From: Fasciola hepatica
Lineage: Eukaryota > Platyhelminthes > Trematoda > Plagiorchiida > Fasciolidae
Length of the DNA stretch: 64,000 bases
Reading direction: 5' to 3'
Assembly: GCA_948099385.1 (NCBI GenBank)
Contig: CANUEZ040000140.1
Coordinates: 4,154,001 to 4,218,000, forward strand
Shown: piece by piece, positions 12,830-23,100 of the stretch
Layout of the letters: every line of letters starts with the position of its first letter
Position numbering within the stretch: position 1 is the stretch's first letter
The notes under the pieces: model-generated
The model's input: only the letters and a program-made list of their open reading frames with translations
Database searches by the model: none
Told to the model about the DNA's origin: nothing
Made by a program: the position numbers and the translations under genes

Positions 12830-13650
12830 GGCGAAGTCGACTATGTTATGCAGTCGGTTTTTCGGTCTAGGGTTGGTAACCGCATCTAGTGTGTAATATG
12901 GAAAGTGGTAACTCATTCTAATTCGCCCTCGTCCTTTTCGGGCCAGAACTATCCTATATCCAATTGACAAAGAGCAAATAAAAACAAAGATGCTATTTAA
13001 AATAAGTTTTCTTGCAGACAATGGGATACTGAATGAATCCGTCCCGTCATCAAGTTAACAAAACATCGAGGAAGGCTAGGGAGCCTTGTTTTTCCAGTTC
13101 ACTTGTGAAACTCAAAATCAGAAGTGTCCGTTATATTGATTTGATGAGTCCCTGAGACTCTCTACCTTGTTCACCGAAATAAACATTCCGTCTACGTATC
13201 TCCCGTGCTCTAAGCCCTTTTGATCACCGCCTCCAATTATGCTCTGATCACGCTCATGAGTAAATCAATCTAAATAGGACAAAGTAAATGGATGATGACA
13301 ACTCTGTAGATCTGTCTGGCAGCCTACCTTTGAAATTAGTTTCCGAAGTCAACTCTGCCTACTAAAGTCATTGGTTTTAAAATTTCTAATAGGACGGAAA
13401 GGTTTACATTTTCCTGTATGACCACCTGACATATACAATCCACAGTTTCGTGCAGGAGGACAATTTCAAATGATGAAGTATTATCATAGGAGCATAGTAT
13501 TTCTTTGAACAGATTACATTTCGATAAAAGACCATAAACTTAAAATGGGACCTTGAAGGTGGAATCACTGGGAGTTTATGTACTAGTTAAAAAACTTTAA
13601 TTACCAGCTGAGCTAATTTATGGTAGGGCAAGTTATCCAATATTATTATG
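12830..13650 (-). pseudogene. Penelope-like element reverse transcriptase, heavily decayed
   Basis: Reading the minus strand in several frames gives the ordered motifs of a Penelope-like reverse transcriptase. Near 13640 is KLAQLVIKVF. At about 13490-13420 is SSFEIVLLHETVDCICQVV, followed by a leucine-rich stretch and EILKPM. Near 13330 is a (R)QTD motif before the usual substrate loop. At about 13205-13180 is RYVDGMFISVNK, where the catalytic YVDD box reads YVDG. At about 13100-13050 is ELEKQGSLAFLDVLLT, the E-x-LxFLDV signature that is very characteristic of this class. Then follows a segment of the form VLARKGRGRIR, the position of the R-rich motif. At least four stops and three frame changes make it dead. 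No GIY-YIG endonuclease was found downstream. Penelope elements use this enzyme for reverse transcription at the insertion site. Confidence 0.7.
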
Positions 13651-13984
13651 AGACGCATGGCAACTCCTAATTTATGTGTCTCTGGTTAATCACATAACTG
13701 TTGCTTGACAAAATATAGGTTTCATTTTTTTCGTTCGCTTTTCTGTGATGATTCCGGGTAGTACCACCATTTGTAACTCGTGCGTCACTTGTTTCTCAGT
13801 AGGTTGTTCAATTCTGTCCAGACAACCGGTAACGATACACTGCGTGTGATAGCATTGGTGGCTATCTCCTGGTAACATTCTCGATAGGAACTAATGAAAA
13901 AGAATCTGAATATGACAGGAGCCAAAAAATGATTACAAGTATTATTATTAAGTCAATGAAGAAAGCGTGTGGATAAAAAAGAGC
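13651..13984. other. Unassigned gap between two element remnants
   Basis: There is one 62-codon open frame on the minus strand (13690-13878) with no recognised domain. It may be the decayed 5' part of the Penelope element or the 3' non-coding part of the RTE copy that follows. Confidence 0.35.
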
Positions 13985-14550
13985 CAGTGATAGCAAAAAA
14001 GCCATTTCCTCCAAAGTATGACAGAATCCCTTGGACTCCACCCAGGAACTCTAACACTCACTACATGGTGTGGTCCACTGGTTAGGTTTTTCGTATTTTT
14101 CTTCCATGCCATGCACTGGCCAACTTCCCAACTGTCATCCGCCCCAGCGTACATGGCGCAAAGCGTTTTCCAAACATCTCAACTTGGTGCTTTTGAGTGC
14201 TTAATCCAAAGTGATTTGATTCATAAAAATAAGACCCTCCTTACAAAAGCAGTACTGCTTATACTGTGTCCCCCCCAGATTTGAGTAAAGCTACGAAGAT
14301 ATCGGTCTTCAGATTCCGATAATCTTCATGCATTCCCCATCCGAAGTGGCCATATTCCTGAACCATAGAGGGGCAATGGCCGGACTGCTTCAGCTTAAGC
14401 CTAGCCCTTGCTAGATAAACGGATGCCATTTTGACGCCACAGATGACTCAGATTAGCCAAAGCCAAAAACGTCTGTATACGCAGAGACACCTAATCCCAC
14501 ATTCAACCTCAGGGTGAAATGCAGCTGACCAGGGAACAGAACTTATTTAC
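13985..14550 (-). pseudogene. Older RTE-type reverse transcriptase, 3' part
   Basis: On the minus strand one frame reads SCISP, then LALANLSHLWRQNGIRLSSKG, then LYGSGIWPLR and RYLRS. These are the thumb and connection motifs of RTE-like reverse transcriptases (NLxHLWR, LLYGCETWPLR, CLRSI). A second frame follows with KLRCLENALRH, at the place of the usual LRWLGHVLRM. In a third frame (13948-14154) come WEVGQCMAW and VRVPGWSPRD, the C-terminal tail. Several stops and at least two frameshifts are present. The 5' continuation lies beyond the inserted copy B, at 15144-15440. It is more diverged from the family than the element at 55.6-59 kb. Confidence 0.72.
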
Positions 14551-14555
14551 GAAGG

Positions 14556-15143
14556 GAGGGTGCAAACAACTACGAAGAAGGGTTTCTAACTAACGGTCCC
14601 GCTCAAGTGTAACAAAACCCTGGAGATACTAGAACCAATTTTATCGAAGTCCCGTAAAATTTCCATTGCAACTGAAAATGTCCGAATCTTGACAAATACC
14701 AAGCATTTCTTTGTTCAACAGTTCAACCTTTTTTTATTTTATATCATTCTACGTGCTCTTGTAGTGTACAGCATACTGGACACAAAACGAGACGCCTGTC
14801 TAAACCGATCATTAGATCACATCATGGCTTTTTAGGAAAAAGAACATTTCGAACTATCTATAGCGCAATTCCACAAAATCTGGTGAATAGTGGATGTCAG
14901 GTCGATACGGTTACAGCTTTCAAACCAGTCCTGACAAGTCCAAAAGTTCACGAGAAAGGATTAAGTGAGCGGTTCTTGATGACATCAGAAGCCATAGCAG
15001 TTCGACTATTGAAGCTAGAATTGCTCAAGCAACGTAAGCTCGTGCAACAGTTATTGTTGGCGTGGCCGTAACGAGTCATTCGCTTATGGTTCCCATGTAC
15101 CACTTCTCCCTAATCTCCACTTTTTCAAACTTTCATTTTTCAC
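14556..15143 (-). mobile_element. Copy B: 5'-truncated repeat nested in the older RTE
   Basis: This block of 588 bases is nearly identical to 10312-10900 of copy A, including the same 3' terminus, and breaks off at 15143 where A continues. A 5'-truncated copy with an intact 3' end is the normal product of target-primed reverse transcription. Its flanks on both sides carry one older RTE reverse transcriptase: the palm at 15209-15421 and the thumb at 14210-14530. B therefore inserted into that element, with roughly 35 residues of the older protein no longer visible at the junction. No clean target-site duplication was found by eye. Confidence 0.82.
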
Positions 15144-15440
15144 AATGGAAAATGTGTACTCGTTTACTGAAGCTAAACATAAATGCTTGTAGCTTACTCA
15201 AATCCTCCTCATACGTGATCTGCATACTCAAAGTATGACACTTTTCTACCGAAGAAACGTTCACCACTACTATCCTCACCTGACAAACTGGCAACCTCTA
15301 AAGCCATAACATTCAGGAAGTTAAAGAAAAGAAGTGAAAGTGACAGCCCTGAAGTACCCCATTTTCGTGGTGAAGTGGGTGAAAAAACAGCGTTAGTCAA
15401 AACCTGGTTCCGGCTATTCATTTACAGGAACTTTATAGTG
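15144..15440 (-). pseudogene. Older RTE-type reverse transcriptase, 5' part (palm)
   Basis: The minus strand reads LSLSLLFFNFLNVMALE in one frame. The overlapping frame gives NGVLQGC, so the RQGCPLSPFLFNF motif is split by a frameshift. About 45 residues later comes VSYFEYADHV, the catalytic box, with His in place of the second Asp. A frame change then gives EEDLSKLQAFM, the helix that follows the palm in these elements. The frame stops at the border of the inserted copy B and resumes at 14530. This is the same older RTE as 13985-14550. It cannot be active. Confidence 0.72.
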
Positions 15441-15955
15441 CAAAAGAATTACTCGGTTGTACGATGTTCGGGAAGTGTTATAGTTCGAACTTTCATTTAT
15501 AGTTCAAAATGTTCATTATTTTCATGTATTTCTCCCTCTGCGTCGGGAAAACTCTTTACCTTTTGTGAGGTTTGAGTACCGTTAAATTAAGGTTGTTTTA
15601 TGACCACCTGACATGTTCGTGATTATCGTGTTTCAGGATGCAGTGTAGTTGAAAAGAAAAAGAGAGAATTCTTTGTGTCAGGTCCAACAGTTTAACTTCA
15701 AAATATATATACGAATTATTGAAATAACCATGCATTTCTTTTAAAAACTAAAATTAACATCGACTATCCAGCAGTCAGGAGTTCTCACTTAGAATGGCGG
15801 AAACCAGCCGTTAACCAATAATATCGTTGTGTTCACAAAACGATTCCGCAGAAGGAAACGAATAATTCCCGTCATCAGAACCAGATAACAACAATGTGAA
15901 ATTTACAAACAGATTTGGAGGCAATATTGGTCATAAGTCGCCCAGCCGATAAGCT
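15441..15955. other. Unassigned, possible further RTE decay
   Basis: This is where the fingers domain and endonuclease of the older minus-strand RTE should lie. I could not recognise them. Nothing else was seen. Confidence 0.35.
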
Positions 15956-15959
15956 CCAA

Positions 15960-16530
15960 GGAAAGTCATAATCAACCAATTTGAGGCACGCGACAAGCTG
16001 GCCAGCTTATATCAACATGCACGAACAGGTTCAAAATGAGCAGACAACGTTTACTGTCAATACATGGCACGACTTGCTGGGCCATGTCAAGACCCAGCAT
16101 GGACTTCCCTTTCCTACTTGAGCTGTATATAAAGCTCAACTGGAAATCATTTGCAGCTGGATCTTCGGAACCCCCGGGCTGTATGCGGCAGACGTGCGTA
16201 GAAAAGATATGGTGCTCGCAGAAAGTGGCCGCCGTGGTCGCTTCCCACAAAAAGCAGATTAAGTTTGACAAGAGTTCACCTTACTGCCATCCTTCAGTAG
16301 ATAGGTTCCGGGTGATGGCACGCCTTCAGGTTTTGTTGAAGCGAATATTTTGTCGTCTCCATTGTGAACCTGAAGTCCACAATGTCTCAAAAATGTTCCG
16401 GGTTTACCTATTTGACTTCATCACCTGTATATTGGTAATGTATACTCCTCCACTCTTCTTTCGGTTTAGAATCACTATACACCGGTCGTCCCGCTTTCGA
16501 GAGCTTTCGTATGTTTCTTCCCAAAATTAA
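15960..16530. other. GC-richer block with a TATA motif, possible LTR fragment
   Basis: This block is visibly richer in G and C than its surroundings. It holds a good TATA box (TATATAAAG, about 16124-16132) and a plus-strand open frame of 164 codons (16036-16530) without any known domain. A TGTCAATAC start near 16058 and a CCCACA end near 16249 would fit a short LTR, but no convincing primer-binding site follows. The frame may be fortuitous. It could equally be a 5' piece of another transposon. Confidence 0.25.
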
Positions 16531-16551
16531 ATGTGGAATCTTTCCGGTGGC

Positions 16552-17700
16552 AGTATGCGAACACTCGCTACTTTTCCGTGCACTATTCGCACATGCTGGG
16601 CAAGGCTGGAAGATGATTCGCGGCAGTCTGGCCTTGACTTGCCGCGGACGTAATAAAAAGACAGTATCAGCACTAGCTTCGATCGATGCGTCCTGCTTCC
16701 CTTTTCAAGGCTCAAGAAACGAGGATTGTCGTTGGTTAGACACTTTGGGGAAACTGACTAGGAAGAGAAGTTAGTAACGCGAATTCATTGCGGTTTATCT
16801 GTGAAATTCTCATGTCCCGAGAGTAAAATATGTCATTCGAACAAACAAGATTTAAAAAAGTCGTAAAAACCTTTACTGTGGAAAAGAAAAAATAAACCAC
16901 AGCTTTGTATTTATTGTTATTGGTCTTTCTTTGTTGTGTTCTGTTTGCTCCTTCTATTTTTGTAACTAATATTGCTGCGTTGGCACCATGCTTGGTTTCA
17001 AGCCAGTGTCGATTAGTATTCATAATTATGCAAACCTTGTAATATGAAGGAATTTCTTGCATATAGAGTACTGGGTGAATGGAAGAATTTGTACAGTCAT
17101 AAATAGCAGTGAGTGAGTAAGTGTGCAACAAGTCTGGTATTTTGACAAAATGCCTCAATTTGATGAACGTTGTCCGTTATGTGAGCGACAGTAGGTGTGG
17201 AATGTGTAACCATATGGTGTGAAAAGATGGGTGTGAAAAATGGAAGTTTGAAAAAGTGGAGATTGTGGAGAAGTGGTACAGGGGAACCGTAGGCGAATGA
17301 CTCGTTACGGCCACACCAACAACAACTGTTGCACGAGCTTACGTTGCTTGAGCAATTCTAGCTTCAATAGTCGAACTGCTATGGCTTCTGATGTCATCAA
17401 GAACCGCTCACCTAATCCTTTCTCGTGAACTTTTGGACTTGTCAGGACTGGTTTGAAAGCTGTAACCGTATCGACCTGACATCCACTATTCACCAGATTT
17501 TGTGGAATTGCGCTATAGATAGTTCGAAATGTTCTTTTTCCTAAAAAGCCATGATGTGATCTAATGATCGGCTTAGACAGGCGTCTCGTTGTGTGTCCAG
17601 TATGCTGTACACTACAAGAGCACGTAGAACGATATACAATTAGAAAGCCCGGGTTAAATGAGACAACACTTTCTTGAACTGTTGAACAATAAAAAGCTTG
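16552..17700 (+). mobile_element. Copy C of the A/B/C repeat, inverted relative to A and B
   Basis: The plus strand begins abruptly in the C-terminal tail of an RTE reverse transcriptase: FRALFAHAGQGWKM, then SALASIDAS, then CRWLDTLGKLTRKRS with a stop near 16772 (frame 16511-16774). It continues through the same non-coding 3' region as copy A. By my reading there is about one difference over 16736-17158 and roughly 4 percent difference in the tail. The 3' terminus seen in A and B is not reached: similarity fades after about 17640. A and C form an inverted pair with a spacer of about 5 kb. The 5' truncation at 16552 falls at A 11573. Confidence 0.85.
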
Positions 17701-17719
17701 GTATTTTTCAGGATTCGCT

Positions 17720-18080
17720 TATGTTCAGCTGCGAATTTATTCGTGTTTCCCTAAATAAGCGGTTTTTTTGTGAGAAGTGCACATTAAAGGGTCAGACACA
17801 TTCATTTTTTAAGTTTTGTCGCTCTGCCATACTGAAGACTTCTAGTTGGCTGTGTAGTTTACAGATCAGGTTGCTGTCATCTACTCGAAAGCTAGTCCTC
17901 TCACCTTCTTTTCCTTGTAACTTCAGTTATTCTGTACCCCTTTTCTCTTAATTCGAAGCTTTGGATTTCAATGTATCTTTCCACATTGGCTCCATGCTTC
18001 CTCTGTCGTATTCACCAGAGGGCTTGCGGAACATCTTGAAACTCTTGGCAAGCTTTTTGAAATTTGTTTCGACAGTGGCG
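17720..18080. other. Unassigned sequence
   Basis: A 97-codon plus-strand frame (17658-17951) crosses the end of copy C and has no recognised domain. Nothing else is seen before the diverged repeat begins. Confidence 0.35.
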
Positions 18081-18282
18081 CCATTCACGACCTTCTCGTC
18101 CAAATTATCGCAATGTAATAATAATAAGCAAGTCTGCCATTCTTTTGCACGATCTTAAAAGACAGAACACCCCACAGTTCAATTTTTTCTCAAAAGAAGC
18201 AAGTACGCATTCGCCACTCGATCCATATAAAAACATCTGTTTGCTCGCACTAAAGCCTACATCCTCGGTAGTTTCTATAGGT

Positions 18283-20149
18283 AGTGTCGATGGCGATGCA
18301 TGCGAAAGTTTACTCTGTATGTATTTCTAGCTTAAGGTACATGGAACCATTGGGTAATGATACCAACTCATTCAAATCTTCCTCTTATTTACGTCTTTTC
18401 TTTGCTGCACTGTGGGTAGTTGAACGAGTGTGAACTTGGCTAACATGGCAAAAGGCTCTAAACAAAGCAAGTCAACAGTTGGTAAGGTTTGAAATTATAA
18501 ATAATCTGATCAACAGGACCGCATAAGTAAACCTAGGTTACACGGATATTTGTTTACTATAAGAATATTTTGGTAGAATCCGCTGATACGACAAATGAAT
18601 GCTTTTGATGGTTGTGCCAATGTAATAAGTTTAAGGGGAACCATTTCATCATTCGGAGATTCCCAGACACGTGGTTTTAAAGTGCTTTTCAACAGTGACT
18701 TCAAAACTCACTGAATAAAGGAAATTCCAATTCGCTTTGATGTGAGTTTTGGTTGCAGCTTTGTCCCAGCGTACTCCGTTAATCGCCTGTTGTTATCACG
18801 ACAGCTATGCAAATATCCATCAAAAATGAATTTTCACTGCATCGCTGTAAACGAGATCAAGGTAAAGTTGCACAGGTTTATGACTTTGAAACATTTTTGC
18901 CGTATATTGTTCAGTGTTATAGCGTAAATAGAAACACCTTTCACCCAATAAATTTCAAAAACCACCCCAATGACATATTCCAGAGGTAGACGGAGAAGCA
19001 AATCGAATGAATGGGATGATTTTTGGTACACTACCTTAAAAAAACTGCCGAAAATCCCTTCCTTTTATCCAATGTTCTCCAGCTGGACATAGAGTAGCAG
19101 CATTGTTTAATGCAGCTGGTATTATGTGATATGTGGGTTACATTGCAAGCCGAAAATGACTACACATTGGTTTTCATCATGGGACTCAAATCACGAGGCT
19201 TGTCATTTTGGCGGCGGGTTTATTTCTCGTATGAATGTTTTGTAAATGGCGAACCACAGAAGGCTCAAATGAATATCATTTGGTCTGAGAATTTTTCCGG
19301 GATTTCGATGTATCATACCATGCATCACTATTGATGTGGATAGCAATAAAACTCTTTTAGTTTTATTAGTGGGCTTCAACTTGAGATGCCTCGAACTGGG
19401 GGGCAATCTGCACCGCAGTGAGTAACATTTTCAATCGGATTCAATGGAAAGACATTACCTGGGTAGGTAATACTGCTTTGTTTCACGAGACCGTTTTATG
19501 TAAACTCAAGCAGAAAGGTTCGTATCCCAATTAGGCTGTGTTTCACTTGTAAATATATGCATGATTTCAAGGTCCAGTACTTACAATTATCCTATAGTAG
19601 CGCAGAGTGAAACTTAATGGTAAGAACTCCTCTGTTCTAAAGAGAGTAGTCTGTTAGCTGCCTACACACTGGCCATTGGAGTCTTAAGTGAAAAGTGTGA
19701 CGGACTCAGTGCCAATCAAACTGTGACTAATCCTGACGAACAAAGGCAGACTTAATGTTTGATACACTGCATGAGTATTGTGTTATGAACAATGTTTTGG
19801 TTAATTCGACGTAAACGGATCGTTTTATATTTTTTTTCTCAAAGGCTCATAATCCGTCACAGTTGGGGCCCACATTTAGTGGCAAAATTATAGTTTCCCG
19901 TGCAATCTGAGTGCCACTTTTCACAGCGTGCAAGCAGACCACAACAGGTACTGTCTTTAACTTTGCTACTATTTCCTGTTATTGTAATTAGGTATTTATT
20001 TGCTTCTGTAGTATTGCTATCATGTACGAGTACAAATGTATTCATAGCACACCCGTATGCCTTAGTTTCGACAATAGTTGCAGATGTTTTCACAGGCTAA
20101 TACTGAACTGTTAGCAACTTGATGACTTTTCAGAGGTCATGAGAATGAG
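18283..20149 (+). repeat. Diverged 1.87-kb repeat, copy 1
   Basis: This block aligns colinearly with 52141-54030 on the same strand. Shared landmarks in order are GATGCATGCGAAA (18294 / 52154), a GAGATCAA(A/G)GTAA segment (18850 / 52708), TCA(A/G)ATCACGAGG/AAGG (19186 / 53047), TTGATxTGGATAG followed by AATAAAAC (19331 / 53204), a CTCTGTTCT segment (19630 / 53515), and GACAATA(G/A) (20070 / 53980). I estimate about 60 percent identity with few large indels. A weaker match at about 18084-18130 to 52015-52060 suggests the true 5' end lies further left. Neither strand carries a long open frame, though both copies give similar peptides in parallel frames with several stops at the same places. I do not recognise the family; it could be an old transposon or an ancient segmental duplication. 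Confidence 0.65.
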
Positions 20150-23100
20150 CGCAAAACTAAAATGAAATTATGTCCAATCACATTTTCAACTGTTTCGCTT
20201 CATTGCCGGTCACGTGGAGTTTCACTGTTGTGTCTGCTTATCCACACATTTTATTATCAACGTCAAAACCAGCGCTTCTCCCTCCCTACATCCACTCACA
20301 TCAACTTGTTACTCAATCATCCGAGTCCTGTTGACCCGGTCCAGATGGATAACTTGCTTTACAAAATGTATCAGTTGACCCACCGACAGAAGAGTCAGAA
20401 ATATATAAAATATGACGCCATTCCTTCCTCCAACCTTCGTGGTCAAACAGTAACATGCTCAATAAAAAGCCTGTTCGAGATAAGCATGTTCACGCTTGGG
20501 GAAAATCCACCGCAACTAGTCGGTTACTTTTAATTGACGAGAAGTCTTCTGTGTACGTGTAGTTCCACGTCAAAATAAGCAAAGGCCGATTTGATAATGG
20601 GCAATAGTAACATGCTCAAATTATAGCATTCAGCTGAAAAGTCACCGGATGTATGAAGAAAATGGCCTATACTAATATTTCTACCGTAGGTGCTTATTAC
20701 CTTAGTCCTCTACAGTTGATAGTTTGTCATTTGTGAGCATTTTATAGTTTCGTGTTTGTTACGAGCGATAGCCTTGTCATCGTGTCCTTAATAATAAACC
20801 GTTTGTTGTGTTGTTGACATAAACATAGTGAAAGGTATTTCCGTCAATGTAAATTAATAAACGTAGAGCTTATAAATTAACTCATGGTTAACGTACAGCA
20901 AAAAAAGCGCATTTAACTGATAACAGAATATTCTTTCGATAATCCATTAAAGTCCTATACTTGCAAAATGGTCAGCTCTTTCCAAACGGTAATTTCTGTG
21001 TGCTTTGGAGCTGAAGAGAAGCAAATAGCTCATGGCTTTCCGACATTACTTGCGATTTGCCATAGTTCAAAAGCAACTAAATTGAGACCTTGCAGTTCCT
21101 ACACAGAAAGAATTGAACCGCTCTCTTTGAGTGGTATATACTTTATGAACTGGTAGCTGACAAATAATCCGCCGAATTCGTTATTCTTTTTCATAGAAAA
21201 TCACCAGTATTGTGGCCCTACTCGCCTTAGCGATTTCCAATCAAAATTGGTCATCGCATAGCCAGAAATTCAAAACGTGTTAGATATCTGATCTAATCTG
21301 AACAACTGCCCTAGCTAGATACACGGATAATTACTAGACCAACTCGACCGTTATTACCCATTCCAAAATCCTCAACCGTACTTACCGGTCAACAGAGTTC
21401 ACAGTCAGATAGAAGCAAAGCTCTCCGGCCTACTGGTTGTTCCGCGTAAATTGACAATCATATACATTTGCGTTAATCCTGAATACAACCGTCTTTCCAT
21501 TTGAAATTCATTCCTTTTGAACGTATTAACCGTCGCGACTACGTTAAATATAAATAATACTGAAAGAATTATGTTTTGTTGAACCTACAGAATCTGATTG
21601 TTTTTTGCATGCAGCGGATAAGATGAAACCTTCTGTTTCATCATTCACTAATGGACTTACTTATTTGCAAACTACTTATCTTACGAAATCCTGGTAAATT
21701 TGCTCCAAAGCATTAGATGATGAGATCATTTTCAGCTTTCCACTGATGACATTACTTCTTCCATCACACATCCTAATGGTTTGACTGGATTGCGATAACT
21801 TACATGGCCACCTCCGTAAAGAGTTCAAGCGACTTGAGAAATGGATTTCCAAAAGCAACCCAGCAAAAAGCTTGTTTTCAAAAAAACTATAAAACTGAAA
21901 CCTTCGGTAGAGCACTTAACACGAGGATGGTTATAACGAACAGAAATATTACAAATATTTTTTGAATATAGCTGACTTGGTTAATTCTGTCTGGAAAGAT
22001 GAATTGTCTAGCTGAAACATTGGGGAATTTTACTGCGATAGCACAAAATATCAAGCAACTCCAACACCCTTTTAGGACTTCAACTAAGTTTGATCATCCT
22101 CGAGTTATTAGATCTGTTTGAAATGTTACAGTACACTAATCTGTAACTGTTAATGAAATAGAGTTGAACTAAAGACCGGTAATGAATGCTTCAAGTAAAG
22201 AACCACGATCATATTCTTCATCAGATCCATAACGTGTTACTTTTCTTATTGAATGTTTCTGTGCTCAGAACAAAGTGGTGAATACTTTCTCTGGTGTGAT
22301 ATTTGAATGAAACGTGCCGATCACAAGCAGAAATCGGATTTTTAGGCGGCCGTTTCCAAAATAAAGGGTATAACGATCGCTTCAAAAAATAAGACATTGA
22401 AAAAACACTTTGCGAAGGTTCTGAAGGTGGAAAGTTACCGATTATGCACAGATTTCGGCTCCTCTGTTAGTGACGGTTTCCGAAAGAGTATTGATTGTCT
22501 GTGACATGTGTGTTCACAGTTTGGGAGCAGCAAGAGAGCCAAATTCAGTGTCATATTCTGAGGCATTTAATGGATGAAGTTCTATAGGCTCAAATTATAT
22601 AAGATACTATCACTAGATTCCATCATGTGCAAGTTTCACTGGTCGGAAAACAAGCCATACCTGAGAGATACGAATAATAACTGAACCAAACAAGTAAAGC
22701 CTACACCCGAAGCAAAGCCTAAACGCATATCGGTCTGACGAAATTCAGCAATAAAAAGCATGTCATCTGTTGATATACAGTGACCTACTCCAACTGTATT
22801 GCACAGCTTGTAATACTAAAACTGAACCTTTTCCAAAATGGAGCTAATAAGATCCGTGTTATGAATGTATATTTTTCAAGTACGGTTGACTTTATTGAAC
22901 ACGAAATAAGTCTCCATGAGTTAATGAGCATCACGTGGTACAGAGTATGAAGTCCAAATGGTTTTCAAGTGAAAATGTTTCACGAAACCGTTGTACGTCA
23001 ACATTCAATGACGGCTTACTTTTGGGAGACCGGAATTTTTGTTTTCTGGTAAATCTCTCTCTGCAAGAATCGATCGGTCTCTACCTGGGTACGTGGTATC

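Noticed and set aside
13595..13640. Perfect box-A match (TAGCTCAGCTGG) on the minus strand
   Set aside because: No box B follows, and the segment encodes the KLAQLV motif of the Penelope-like element.
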